Positions 52,168-61,236 are shown, numbered from the stretch's first letter. The stretch is 64,000 nucleotides of DNA from JALYRV01 sp036675475 (GCA_036675475.1 JAKFEY010000043.1:9660-73659); one strand, 5' to 3'. Notes: generated from the sequence alone by a model not told the origin. A program made the numbers and translations.

Positions 52168-53349
52168 ATGGGCCTCGACATTAAAGGGATACAGAAAGCA
52201 CTCACACGCGACGGCATCGACGGCTGGCTGCTGTACGACTTTCACGGCTCGAATCCGATTGCGGGCCGCATCACGGGCCTCGACCGCGCCGGGAAGATGA
52301 CCACGCGGCGCTGGTATTACCTGATTCCGAAGGAGGGCGAGCCGCGCGCCCTCGTGCACGCGATCGAGAGCCACAATCTCGACTCCCTGCCGGGCTCCAA
52401 GACCATTTACGGGCAGCGCCGGCTGCTCGAATCGGGGCTCACCGAGATCCTGAAGGGCGTCACACGCGTCGCAATGGAATACTCGCCCGAGTGCGCGATT
52501 CCGTACGTCTCGCGCGTGGACGCCGGCACCATCGAGCTCGTCCGGCGGCTGGGCGCCGACGTCGTGTCGTCAGGCGATCTGATCCAGGAGTTCGAAGCGG
52601 TCTGGGACGCGGCCGCGATTGCGACGCATCGCGAAGCCTCCGACAAGCTCTACCGCGTCAAGGATCAGGCGTTCGCGATGGTCAAAGAGCGCCTGGCGCG
52701 CGGCGAGCGCACGACGGAATACGACGTGCAACGGGCGATGCTCGGGTGGTTCAAGGACGAGGGGCTGGTCGCGGCCGACGAGCCGAACGTGTCGGCGCAG
52801 GAAAACGCCGGCGACTCGCACTATCAGCCGAGTGCGACGAAGCACCGGCAGATCAATCCGGAGGAAATCCTCCTGATCGATCTCTGGGGCAAGCTCGACA
52901 AGCCGGGTGCGGTGTATGCGGACATCACGTGGGTCGCGTACACGGGCAAGACGGTGCCGGAGCCCTACGCGAAGGCGTTTCAGGCCATCGTCGACGGCCG
53001 CGACGCGGCCATCGCGCTGGTGCAGACGGCGGTTCGCGACGGCCGCGACCTTCGCGGCTTCGAGGTGGATCGCGCGTGCCGCGACGTGATCGAGCGTGCC
53101 GGCTACGGCGATAAATTCGTGCACCGCACGGGCCACAGCCTGGGCGAACAGGTGCACGGCAACGGCGTCCACATGGACGATTACGAGACGCACGACGACC
53201 GCAAGCTGATTCCGGGCACCGGCTTCACCATCGAGCCGGGCGTCTACACCGACACGTTCGGGTTGCGCACCGAAATCAACATGGTCGCCGGCGAGCGCGA
53301 GGCCACCGTGACGGGCCCGTGCCAGACATCAATACTGACGCTGGGATAA
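52168..53349 (+). CDS. M24-family metallopeptidase (Xaa-Pro aminopeptidase-like)
   Basis: The 393-residue cytosolic protein has a creatinase-like N-terminal domain and a pita-bread catalytic domain. The five metal ligands are visible in order: Asp in LLIDLWGK, Asp in YADITWV, His in HRTGHSLGEQVHG, Glu in FTIEPGVY and Glu in LRTEINM. This arrangement fits aminopeptidase P/prolidase enzymes that cut next to proline. The next gene, degQ, begins 6 bases after its stop. Confidence 0.92.
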   Translation: MGLDIKGIQKALTRDGIDGWLLYDFHGSNPIAGRITGLDRAGKMTTRRWYYLIPKEGEPRALVHAIESHNLDSLPGSKTIYGQRRLLESGLTEILKGVTRVAMEYSPECAIPYVSRVDAGTIELVRRLGADVVSSGDLIQEFEAVWDAAAIATHREASDKLYRVKDQAFAMVKERLARGERTTEYDVQRAMLGWFKDEGLVAADEPNVSAQENAGDSHYQPSATKHRQINPEEILLIDLWGKLDKPGAVYADITWVAYTGKTVPEPYAKAFQAIVDGRDAAIALVQTAVRDGRDLRGFEVDRACRDVIERAGYGDKFVHRTGHSLGEQVHGNGVHMDDYETHDDRKLIPGTGFTIEPGVYTDTFGLRTEINMVAGEREATVTGPCQTSILTLG

Positions 53350-53355
53350 CGAACT

Positions 53356-54864
53356 ATGACGAAACGTACTTCGATTTTCACAGGCATCCTCATCGCCATC
53401 ATGTCGCTGGCGGCCGGCCTCGTGCTGGCGTCGCGGCTCGACCTCACGCCGCGCTCGGATGCGCAGCCCATGGCTCTGCCGGCGGCCAACAGCCAGCCGA
53501 TCACAGGCACCATCGACGCGACGACGTTCCGGAACATTGCGCAGACGGTGTCGCCGGCGGTCGTCAGCATTCAGACGACGGCGCGTCCCCGCCGCAGCAA
53601 CACCTCCGACTTCCTCGAGCAGAACCCGTTCTTCGGCTTTCCGCGCGGCCAGCGTCCCGGCCCGCAGGGGCCGCGTGTGGGATCAGGCACCGGCTTCATC
53701 ATCGACAAGGCCAACGGCTACATCCTCACGAACAATCACGTGGTCGAAGGGGCCGACGAGATCAACGTCGGCTTCTACGGCGACGCGCGCGGCGCCGACA
53801 CGCTGAGCGCCAAGGTCATCGGGCGCGATCCGCTCACCGACAGCGCGCTGATTCAGCTGACCGAGCGTCCCGCCCGCGAGATGGGCCAGATCGCGTTCGG
53901 CGATTCCGACCAGATGGCGCCGGGCGACTGGGTTGTCGCGATCGGCAATCCCTTCGGCCTCCGCCACACCGTCACGGTAGGCGTCGTCAGCGCGGTGGGC
54001 CGCGACGAGTTCGAAACGGTCGCGCAGCGCCGGCAGGTCATGATTCAAACCGACGCCGCCATCAATCCCGGCAATTCAGGCGGCCCGCTGCTGAACATCC
54101 GCGGCGAAGTCATCGGCATCAACACCGCCATCTTCACGAATGAAGCGTCCTCGGGAAATCTCGGCATCGGCTTCGCCGTGCCGATCAACTCGGTGCGCAA
54201 TCTGCTGCCGCAGCTGCGCACGGGCCGCATCGTGCGCGGCCAGCTCGGCGTGCAGGTGAACACCGTGCCCTTCACCGAGCAGGAGGCGCGCGATCTCGGC
54301 CTGCCCGCGGGCGGCGGCGCGCTCATCAGCTCGGTCGGTGAAGGCAGCGCGGCCGAGAAGGCCGGCATGGAAGTCAACGACGTCGTGATCGAGTTCAACG
54401 GCCGGCCTGTGCGGTCGAGCGATGAGTTGATCTCGATGGTGGTCGAGAGCAAGCCGGGCACGACCGTGCCGGTCAAGATTGTGCGCGACCGTCAGCAGCG
54501 CACCCTCAATGTCACCATCGGCGAGCTCGACCTGCTCGCCGAAGAACAGGCCGAGGACGAGACGCGTCAGAGCACCGAAGCCGGCATCGGCATCGCGATC
54601 GGGCCGATCACGCCGCAACTGCAGCGCCGGCTCGAGCTTCCGTCAGGAAGCGGCGGCGCCATCGTCACCGAAGTCGTGCCGGGCAGCGCGGCGCAGCGGT
54701 CGGGCTTCGCGCAAGGCGATGTCATCCTCGAGATCAACGGCCGCAGCGTGCGGACCCCCGACGATGTCTCGCGCGCGTTCGAGGCGGTGCAGGTCGGCTC
54801 CTCCGCCCTCGTCACCGTCTGGCGCCAGGGCCAGGAGCTCGGGCTGAGGGTGAGGAAGCGGTAG
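53356..54864 (+). CDS. degQ: Periplasmic HtrA/DegQ-type serine protease
   Basis: The 502-residue protein has an N-terminal membrane helix or signal (residues 8-27), a chymotrypsin-fold domain with the triad His in LTNNHVVEGA, Asp in DPLTDSALI and Ser in NPGNSGGPLL, and two PDZ domains (about 290-375 and 410-500). This is a typical DegP/DegQ/MucD layout for degrading or holding misfolded envelope proteins. The LA loop is short, so DegQ-like is preferred to DegP. No ribosome site is seen; it may be translated from the M24 transcript. Confidence 0.95.
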   Translation: MTKRTSIFTGILIAIMSLAAGLVLASRLDLTPRSDAQPMALPAANSQPITGTIDATTFRNIAQTVSPAVVSIQTTARPRRSNTSDFLEQNPFFGFPRGQRPGPQGPRVGSGTGFIIDKANGYILTNNHVVEGADEINVGFYGDARGADTLSAKVIGRDPLTDSALIQLTERPAREMGQIAFGDSDQMAPGDWVVAIGNPFGLRHTVTVGVVSAVGRDEFETVAQRRQVMIQTDAAINPGNSGGPLLNIRGEVIGINTAIFTNEASSGNLGIGFAVPINSVRNLLPQLRTGRIVRGQLGVQVNTVPFTEQEARDLGLPAGGGALISSVGEGSAAEKAGMEVNDVVIEFNGRPVRSSDELISMVVESKPGTTVPVKIVRDRQQRTLNVTIGELDLLAEEQAEDETRQSTEAGIGIAIGPITPQLQRRLELPSGSGGAIVTEVVPGSAAQRSGFAQGDVILEINGRSVRTPDDVSRAFEAVQVGSSALVTVWRQGQELGLRVRKR

Positions 54865-54865
54865 A

Positions 54866-54966
<101 letters not shown>

Positions 54967-54967
54967 C

Positions 54968-54973
54968 CATAAT
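54968..54973 (+). promoter_or_regulatory. Leaderless-type -10 box for the CYTH gene
   Basis: CATAAT ends 7 bases before the GTG at 54981 and directly follows the repeat arm. Confidence 0.5.
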
Positions 54974-54980
54974 CGCCCCA

Positions 54981-55517
54981 GTGATCGAGCGCGAGATCAA
55001 ACTCTCATTCCCATCCGTGGCTGACGCGCGGGCGGCGCTGGCGGCGGCCGGCGTGGAGGCGCACGCGCCGCGGCGGCTGCAGGACGATCGGCTGTACGAC
55101 ACGGCCGACAATGCGCTCTTCGCCGGGCGATCCGCGCTGCGGCTGCGCCATGAAGACGGCCGCGCACTCATCACGTTCAAGGGACCGGTGGAAGCGGGCG
55201 TCACGAAAGCGCGCGAGGAGATCGAAACGGCCGTGGGCAGTCACGAGGCCGCCGACACGCTGCTCGCGCGGCTCGGCTTTCGCGCGTGGTGGCGCTACCA
55301 GAAGTATCGCGAAGAGTTCCGCGCCGCCGATGTGATTGCCGCGATCGATGAAACGCCCGCCGGCGTGTTCGTCGAACTCGAAGGCGATGAAGCCGCCATC
55401 ATCGCGCTGGCGGCGCGCCTCGGGCGCGGGCCGTCCGACTTCATCCTGGAGTCGTACCGCGGCATCTGGGTGAAAGCGCACGGCCCCTCGGCTGGAGACA
55501 TGCTCTTTGGCGAGTGA
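54981..55517 (+). CDS. CYTH-domain triphosphate-binding protein (class IV adenylate cyclase-like)
   Basis: The 178-residue protein opens with the ExExK motif (EREIKLSF) and continues with basic and acidic residues of the triphosphate tunnel (YDTADNALFAGRSALRLRHEDG, ITFKGP, AIDETPAGVFVELEG). CYTH enzymes include thiamine triphosphatase, inorganic triphosphatase and CyaB cyclase; which applies here is not clear. It overlaps the next gene by 4 bases (GTGA) and begins the murU-amgK operon. Confidence 0.88.
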   Translation: MIEREIKLSFPSVADARAALAAAGVEAHAPRRLQDDRLYDTADNALFAGRSALRLRHEDGRALITFKGPVEAGVTKAREEIETAVGSHEAADTLLARLGFRAWWRYQKYREEFRAADVIAAIDETPAGVFVELEGDEAAIIALAARLGRGPSDFILESYRGIWVKAHGPSAGDMLFGE

Positions 55518-56464
55518 ATCGCGCGATCGTGAATGACATGCCGCTTCCCTGTTTAGTCCTCACCGCGGGTCTCGGCACGCGCCTGCGTCCGCTCACCGAC
55601 ATCCTCGCCAAGCCCGCGCTGCCGGTCGCCGGTCAGCCACTCGTCGCGCGCATCCTGCGATGGCTTGCCTCACAGGGCGTCAACGACGCGGTGCTCAACC
55701 TGTCGCATCTGCCCCACACCGTATCCGGGGTCGCCGGCGACGGCTCGCAGTTCGGGATCCGCGTGCGCTACTCGTGGGAGCAGCCGGTGCTCGGCTCGGC
55801 GGGCGGCCCGCGCCACGCACTGCCCCTGCTCGGGTCGCGCTTCCTCATCGTCAACGGCGACACGCTGACGAATGTGCCGATCAGCGACGTGATCGACACG
55901 CACACGCGCAGCGGCGCGGTGGTCACCATGGCGCTCGTGCCGCATCCGGCGCCCGGACGCTACGGCGGCGTGCACGTGAATGATGCGGGGCTGGTCGATC
56001 GCTTCACGGCGCGCACCGACACGGCCAGTTCACCGTTGTGGCATTTCATCGGCGTGCAGGTCGTCGAGGCCGAGGTCTTCGCCGCGCTTCCCGACAACAC
56101 GCCGGCCGAATCGGTCGGCGGCATCTACCGTCCGCTCGTCGGACGCGGCCTCGTGGCCGCGCACCGCTCCGAGTCGATCTTCCGCGACATCGGGCGGCCC
56201 GGCGACTACCTCGAGACGGCGTTCGCGGTCGCCCGCGACGAGGGCCACCTCGGCTCGGTCATCGAGGAAGCCGGCGCAGCCTATGACGCGGCCGCGGTGC
56301 TCGACCGCGTGATTCTCTGGCCCGGCAGCCGCGTCGACGCCCGCGTCTCACTCTCGAACTGCATCGTCGCCGGCGCCCACGTGCCGGACGGCACGCGCGC
56401 GGAAAACGCGTGCCTGCTGCCCGGCGAGCACGGCCTCACGATAAAATCGTTTGCGGATGGATAG
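55514..56464 (+). CDS. murU: NDP-sugar pyrophosphorylase, probable MurNAc-1-phosphate uridylyltransferase
   Basis: The 316-residue nucleotidyltransferase (308 if the ATG at 55538 is used) has the signature LTAGLGTRLRPLTDILAKPALPV, a metal-binding LIVNGDTLTNV and a C-terminal left-handed beta-helix-like tail. Sugar specificity is not certain from sequence alone. The next gene is an AmgK-like sugar kinase, overlapping by 8 bases. That pairing defines the pathway in which MurNAc is phosphorylated at C1 and then converted to UDP-MurNAc, bypassing de novo synthesis. The symbol rests on this context. Confidence 0.8.
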   Translation: MNRAIVNDMPLPCLVLTAGLGTRLRPLTDILAKPALPVAGQPLVARILRWLASQGVNDAVLNLSHLPHTVSGVAGDGSQFGIRVRYSWEQPVLGSAGGPRHALPLLGSRFLIVNGDTLTNVPISDVIDTHTRSGAVVTMALVPHPAPGRYGGVHVNDAGLVDRFTARTDTASSPLWHFIGVQVVEAEVFAALPDNTPAESVGGIYRPLVGRGLVAAHRSESIFRDIGRPGDYLETAFAVARDEGHLGSVIEEAGAAYDAAAVLDRVILWPGSRVDARVSLSNCIVAGAHVPDGTRAENACLLPGEHGLTIKSFADG

Positions 56465-57473
56465 ACGAACTGAAGAAGGCGCCCGCGTCCGGCTGTGCGT
56501 GCAGGGCTATCTGGCCCGCACCAAGCAGAGCGACGCGCGCGTCGTGCCGCTCACCGGCGACGCCTCCGACCGGCGCTATTTCCGGGTGCAGCCACCCGAC
56601 GCGCCCCCGTTCGTCATGGCCGTACACGCGCAGCCGTTCGACGTGAAGTCGCTGCCCTTCATGAACGTCGCGAATCTCTTCGCGACGATGGGCGTGCCGG
56701 TGCCGGCGATCGTGGGCCACGCGGCAGACCTTGGCGTGCTGGCGCTCGAGGACCTCGGCGACGTCACGCTGCAGGCGAATCTCGGGACGGCGAGCGAGGA
56801 AGATCACGCGCGCCTGTACCGCGAGGCGGTCGGCATTATCGAGGTCATCCAGCGCCGCGGCGCCGAGCTCAAGTCCATCAACTATCTGCCGTACCAGATT
56901 TCGTTCGACACCACGAAGTTGATGTGGGAGCTCGAGTTCTTCTATCGCCACTTTCTCGAAGGGTATCGGGGCGTCGCGGTGACGCCGGCCGAGCGCGAGG
57001 CGCTCACGGAGGAATTCACGACGATCGTCGAAGAGCTCGCGGCCGAGCCCACGGTGCTGTGCCATCGCGATTATCACAGCCGCAACCTGATGGTGCACGA
57101 CGGCAAGCTGTTCGCGATCGACTTCCAGGACGCGCGGATGGGACCCGACACGTACGACCTCGTGTCGCTGCTTCGCGATTCGTATGTCGACCTGCACGAG
57201 CGCACCGTCAACGAGTTGATCGCGTATTTCCTGGCGCTTCGCGGCAAGCGCGAGGATCCGGCGGTGTTCAAGGCGCGGTTCGATCTGATGGCGCTGCAAC
57301 GCAACCTCAAGGCGCTCGGCACGTTCGGCTACCAGACGCTCGCCCGCGGCAACACGGTTTACATCCAGTACATTCCGCGCACGCTCGCCTACGTGCAGGC
57401 CAACCTCGCGCGCAACGAACGCTTCGCGCGGCTGCACGACATTCTCGCGCGCCATGTCGAGGAGCTGCGGTAG
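56457..57473 (+). CDS. amgK: Anomeric MurNAc/GlcNAc kinase (aminoglycoside phosphotransferase fold)
   Basis: The 338-residue protein has the APH/choline kinase fold: VVPLTGDASDRRYFRV at the nucleotide-binding N-lobe, the catalytic VLCHRDYHSRNLMVHDG and the metal site FAIDFQDARMGPDTYDL. The AmgK group places phosphate on C1 of MurNAc or GlcNAc. It overlaps murU by 8 bp. The pair would give peptidoglycan recycling independent of MurA, so low fosfomycin dependence is predicted when MurNAc is available. The TAG stop begins a palindromic repeat. Confidence 0.85.
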   Translation: MDRRTEEGARVRLCVQGYLARTKQSDARVVPLTGDASDRRYFRVQPPDAPPFVMAVHAQPFDVKSLPFMNVANLFATMGVPVPAIVGHAADLGVLALEDLGDVTLQANLGTASEEDHARLYREAVGIIEVIQRRGAELKSINYLPYQISFDTTKLMWELEFFYRHFLEGYRGVAVTPAEREALTEEFTTIVEELAAEPTVLCHRDYHSRNLMVHDGKLFAIDFQDARMGPDTYDLVSLLRDSYVDLHERTVNELIAYFLALRGKREDPAVFKARFDLMALQRNLKALGTFGYQTLARGNTVYIQYIPRTLAYVQANLARNERFARLHDILARHVEELR

Positions 57474-57492
57474 CGCAGGGCTTCAGCCCTGC
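57471..57492. repeat. Palindrome starting at the amgK stop codon
   Basis: TAG-C-GCAGGGC-TTCA-GCCCTGC has the same layout as 33997-34018, with one compensated base pair changed. Again the TAG of the repeat is the stop codon of the upstream gene. Confidence 0.85.
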
Positions 57493-57506
57493 GGCCACGC
57501 CCGGCC

Positions 57507-58406
57507 ATGAAATTCGGCATTTCCACACATCTGTTTCACAACGACCGGCTCACCGAGGCGCATCTGGCGGCGGCGAAGAAGCACGGATTCGACTGCATCG
57601 AGATCTTCGCGACGAAGACGCACGTCGACTACACCTCCGACAAAGACACGCAACTCGTCGCCGGATGGTTGCGCGACACGGGTGTGCGCGTGCACAGCAT
57701 TCACGCGCCCATCACCAACGCGCTGAAGAACGGCGAGTGGGGCGAGGTCTGGTCGAATGCGGCGGCCGACTCGGCGCGCCGGCAGCTGGCGGTGGCCGAA
57801 AGCTCGCGGGCGATGACGTTTGCCGCCGCGATTGGCGCCAGGTTCGTGGTCACGCACCTCGGCGTGCCCGACGCGATGCCCGCGCCCGGGCCCGACAACG
57901 ACGGCGGCGCGCTGTCGCGCAGCCTGGCCACGCTGGCCGCCGAGGCGCGCGCGCACGGCCTCACGCTCGCGCTCGAGGTCATTCCCAACCGCCTCTCGAC
58001 GCCCGACGCGCTCGTCGCGCGCCTCGAGGCGGCGTCGGATGCCACCGACGATGACGAGTTGGTGGGCCATGGCGTGTGTCTCGACGTCGGCCACGCGCAC
58101 CTGATGGCCGCCAGCAAATCGGGCGACGGCGGCGCCATCGACGCGGTGGAAACGCTCGGCGGGCATCTGGTGACGACGCACATCCACGACAACGCGGGCC
58201 GGAGCGACGACCACCTGATTCCCTTCAAGGGCACGATAAACTGGAGCGCGCTGGTCATGGCGATGGAGAAAGTCGGCTATGACGGCGTGTGGATGTTCGA
58301 GATCGGATCGCCGGCGCCCGGGGCCGATTACGAACAACTGCTCGCGCAGGCCGCCGCCGCCCGCGCGCGTCTCGACACACTCGGCGAGCCGATCCAGTTT
58401 TCATGA
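57507..58406 (+). CDS. TIM-barrel sugar phosphate isomerase/epimerase
   Basis: The 299-residue protein belongs to the xylose isomerase-like/AP endonuclease 2 TIM-barrel family. Metal-ligand regions are in LALEVIPNR (Glu), VCLDVGHAHLM (Asp, His), TTHIHDNAGRSDDHLIPFKG (His, Asp) and MFEIGSPA (Glu). Substrate unknown; family members epimerise or isomerise sugars or inositols. Its TGA overlaps the asnS ATG by 4 bases. Confidence 0.88.
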   Translation: MKFGISTHLFHNDRLTEAHLAAAKKHGFDCIEIFATKTHVDYTSDKDTQLVAGWLRDTGVRVHSIHAPITNALKNGEWGEVWSNAAADSARRQLAVAESSRAMTFAAAIGARFVVTHLGVPDAMPAPGPDNDGGALSRSLATLAAEARAHGLTLALEVIPNRLSTPDALVARLEAASDATDDDELVGHGVCLDVGHAHLMAASKSGDGGAIDAVETLGGHLVTTHIHDNAGRSDDHLIPFKGTINWSALVMAMEKVGYDGVWMFEIGSPAPGADYEQLLAQAAAARARLDTLGEPIQFS

Positions 58407-59698
58407 CTCAGACCTACATCGACGACATCGCGAAATACGAAGGCCAGGCCGTCACGCTGAAGGGCTGGCTCCACAACCGCCGCTCGAGCGGGAAGATTCA
58501 TTTTCTGACCGTGCGCGACGGCTCGGGCTTCATCCAGGCGGTGATGTCGAAGGCAGCCGTGGGCGAGGAGATGTTCAAGCAGGCCGATCACCTCGGCCAG
58601 GAGTCCTCGATCATCGTGCACGGCCAGGTGCGGGCTGATTCGCGCGCGCCGAGCGGCTTCGAAATCGACGTCGCCTCGATCGAAGTCGTGAGTGAGTCGC
58701 AGGACTACCCGATTACGCCGAAGGAACACGGCGTCGACTTCCTGATGGACCGCCGCCACCTGTGGATCCGCGCGCCGCGCCAGCAGGCCGTGCTGCGCAT
58801 CCGGCACGAAGTCATCAACACCGTGCGCGACTTCTTCAACGCACGCGGGTTCGTGCTCGCCGACACGCCCATCTTCACGCCGTCGGCGTGCGAGGGCACG
58901 ACCACGCTGTTTCCCGTGCAGTATTTCGACGAGCAGACGGCCTATCTCACGCAGAGCGGACAGCTGTACAACGAAGCCAACGCGATGGCGCTCGGCAAGG
59001 TCTATGCGTTCGGGCCGACGTTCCGCGCGGAGAAATCGAAGACGCGCCGCCACCTCACCGAGTTCTGGATGGTCGAGCCCGAAGTCGCGTACGCGACGCT
59101 CGACGACACGATCGATCTCGGCGAAGCGCTGATCACCACCGTGGTGCAGCGCGTGCTCGAGCGGCGGCAGCAGGAGCTGAAGGTGCTCGAGCGCGACACC
59201 GCGCCGCTCGAAAAAGTGACCGCCCCGTTCCCGCGCATCTCGTATGACGAGGCCGTGGAGATCGTGCGCGCGAAAGGCCTGCCGTTCGAGTGGGGCGGCG
59301 ATTTCGGCGCGCCCGACGAGACCGCCATCTCCGAGCATTTCGATCGCCCGGTGGCCGTGCACCGCTACCCGAGCGCGGTCAAGGCGTTCTACATGAAGCC
59401 GGACCCGCAGCGGCCCGAAGTGGCGCTCGGCGTGGACTTCCTCGCCCCCGAAGGCTACGGCGAGATCATCGGCGGCGGCGAGCGCCTCGACGACCTCGAC
59501 CTGCTCATCAAGCGCATCCACGAGCACAAGCTGCCGCAGGAGGCGTTCGAGTGGTATCTCGACCTCCGCCGCTACGGCTCGGTTCCCCACGCCGGCTTCG
59601 GCATGGGCATCGAGCGCGTCGTCAGCTGGATCTGCAAGCTCGACCACCTGCGGGAAGCGATTCCATACCCCAGGATGCTCTATCGGCTGTATCCTTAA
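58403..59698 (+). CDS. asnS: Asparaginyl-tRNA synthetase
   Basis: The 431-residue class IIb synthetase has an OB-fold anticodon-binding domain (residues 15-110, VTLKGWLHNRRSSGKIHFL) and a catalytic core with motif 2 (FGPTFRAEKSKTRRHLTEFWMVE) and motif 3 (GFGMGIERVVSWI). Lack of a long insertion and the SxTxRHL-like motif 2 separate it from AspRS. It charges tRNA-Asn directly. The stop is followed at once by a short repeat array that reaches the rimO start. Confidence 0.95.
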   Translation: MTQTYIDDIAKYEGQAVTLKGWLHNRRSSGKIHFLTVRDGSGFIQAVMSKAAVGEEMFKQADHLGQESSIIVHGQVRADSRAPSGFEIDVASIEVVSESQDYPITPKEHGVDFLMDRRHLWIRAPRQQAVLRIRHEVINTVRDFFNARGFVLADTPIFTPSACEGTTTLFPVQYFDEQTAYLTQSGQLYNEANAMALGKVYAFGPTFRAEKSKTRRHLTEFWMVEPEVAYATLDDTIDLGEALITTVVQRVLERRQQELKVLERDTAPLEKVTAPFPRISYDEAVEIVRAKGLPFEWGGDFGAPDETAISEHFDRPVAVHRYPSAVKAFYMKPDPQRPEVALGVDFLAPEGYGEIIGGGERLDDLDLLIKRIHEHKLPQEAFEWYLDLRRYGSVPHAGFGMGIERVVSWICKLDHLREAIPYPRMLYRLYP

Positions 59699-59752
59699 GG
59701 GCTGGTCTGGCCAGAAATCACCAGACCACCAGATCGCCAGACCACCAAATCC
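59699..59752. repeat. 8-bp-period repeat between asnS and rimO
   Basis: Units of ATCACCAG, ACCACCAG, ATCGCCAG, ACCACCAA type fill most of the 54-bp spacer, with a CTGGTCTGGCCAG palindrome at the asnS end. No ribosome site for rimO is left. Confidence 0.7.
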
Positions 59753-61138
59753 ATGAAGGTAGGCTTTGTCTCGTTAGGCTGCCCCAAGAACCTCGTCGAC
59801 GGCGAGGTCATGATGGGGCTTGTACGCCAGGCCGGGCACGAGCTCACGGCTGACGCCGACGACGCGGACATCCTCGTCGTCAACACCTGCGCCTTCATCG
59901 ACGAGGCGAAGCAGGAATCGATCGACGCCATCCTCGAGATGGCCCAAAAGAAATCAGGGTCGGGCAAGGCGCAGCGACTGGTGGTCACCGGCTGCCTCGG
60001 CGAGCGCTACCGCGACGAGCTGAAGAAGGAAATTCCGGAGATCGACGCGGTGCTCGGCACCGGCGACGTGCCGGAGATTGTCGCGGCGATCAGCGGCATG
60101 AAAACCGCGGGCGCGTCCCCGCTCACCTTCTACAAGCCTTCCACGAAGCTGAATGGATCGGGCGCGCAGCCGGCCATGGAGGCGACATACCTGTACGACG
60201 CGTCGACGCCGCGCTACACCTCGACGCCGAAGCATTACGCGTACATCAAGGTGGCCGAAGGCTGCGATTATACCTGCGCCTTCTGCATCATCCCGACGCT
60301 GCGCGGCAGCTATCGCAGCCGCACCGAAGACTCCGTCGTGCAGGAGGCGGAAGCGCTCGCGGCGCGCGGCGTCAAAGAGCTGCTGCTGATTTCGCAGGAC
60401 ACCACCTTCTACGGCAACGACCTTGGCGAGCGCGGCGCGCTCGGGCGGCTGCTCCGCCGGCTCAACGCCGTCGACGGCCTCGAGTGGATTCGCCTGCTCT
60501 ACCTCTATCCGACGACGATCACCGACGACACGCTCGACGCGATGGCGGAGTGCGAGAAAGTGTGCAAGTACGTCGACCTGCCGCTGCAGCACGCCTCGGC
60601 CGACGTGCTGCGCCGCATGCGGCGTCCGGGCAACCGCCAGGCGTACGACAAGCTGCTCGCGCGCATCCGCACGCGTGTGCCCGGCGTCACGCTCCGCACC
60701 ACCTTCATCGTCGGCTTCCCCGGCGAGACGGATGCGGAGTTCGCCGAGCTCGAGGCGTTCATCCGCGACACGAACTTCGACCACGTGGGCGTCTTCACCT
60801 ATTCGCACGAAGAAGGCACCCGCGCGCATGCGGTGGCCGACGATGTGCCGGCGGCGGTGAAGCGGAAGCGGCGCGACACCCTGATGCGGCTGCAGAAGCA
60901 GATCGTGGCCGCGCGGCAGAAATCGCGGAAAGGCGAGGTCGTGCGCGTGATGGTCGACGGGCCGTCGGCCGACTCGCCGCTGGTGTGGCAGGGCCGGCTC
61001 GAGGGCCAGGCGCCCGACATCGACGCCGTGGTCTACCTCGACCAGTGCGATCCGGAGTCGCTGGTGCCCGGCCACATCGTCGAGGCCCGTATCGAGGGGG
61101 CCCGGGGCTACGACATCGTGGCTGCCCCGGTTGGCTAG
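59753..61138 (+). CDS. rimO: Ribosomal protein S12 methylthiotransferase
   Basis: The 461-residue radical-SAM enzyme adds a methylthio group to an aspartate of ribosomal protein S12. The N-terminal MTTase domain has cysteines in SLGCPKNLVD, VNTCAFIDEA and VTGCLGERY for one [4Fe-4S] cluster. The radical-SAM motif is CDYTCAFCIIP. A C-terminal TRAM domain follows (about 395-460). Length and motifs favour RimO over MiaB. Confidence 0.96.
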   Translation: MKVGFVSLGCPKNLVDGEVMMGLVRQAGHELTADADDADILVVNTCAFIDEAKQESIDAILEMAQKKSGSGKAQRLVVTGCLGERYRDELKKEIPEIDAVLGTGDVPEIVAAISGMKTAGASPLTFYKPSTKLNGSGAQPAMEATYLYDASTPRYTSTPKHYAYIKVAEGCDYTCAFCIIPTLRGSYRSRTEDSVVQEAEALAARGVKELLLISQDTTFYGNDLGERGALGRLLRRLNAVDGLEWIRLLYLYPTTITDDTLDAMAECEKVCKYVDLPLQHASADVLRRMRRPGNRQAYDKLLARIRTRVPGVTLRTTFIVGFPGETDAEFAELEAFIRDTNFDHVGVFTYSHEEGTRAHAVADDVPAAVKRKRRDTLMRLQKQIVAARQKSRKGEVVRVMVDGPSADSPLVWQGRLEGQAPDIDAVVYLDQCDPESLVPGHIVEARIEGARGYDIVAAPVG

Positions 61139-61154
61139 AGCCGCCGGCTGGAGA

Positions 61155-61160
61155 TATACT
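61155..61160 (+). promoter_or_regulatory. Promoter -10 box of the rimP-nusA-infB operon
   Basis: TATACT lies 76 bases before the rimP ATG, unlike the very short leaders elsewhere in the window. A terminator hairpin lies between it and rimP. Confidence 0.55.
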
Positions 61161-61190
61161 GTTCTGAGGAACTTAGCAGGATCTTTGCTG

Positions 61191-61217
61191 AGTGGGCCCG
61201 TGCCCACTTTTTTGTTT
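61191..61217 (+). terminator. Leader terminator (possible attenuator) upstream of rimP
   Basis: A 7-bp stem AGTGGGC/GCCCACT (61191-61197 with 61202-61208) and a CCGT loop are followed by TTTTTTGTTTT. It sits after the predicted promoter and before the rimP start, the layout of an attenuator. An upstream AGCA/TGCT segment (61175-61189) could take part in an alternative fold. Confidence 0.75.
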
Positions 61218-61236
61218 TAGGGGCCTTTTTTCCGGC

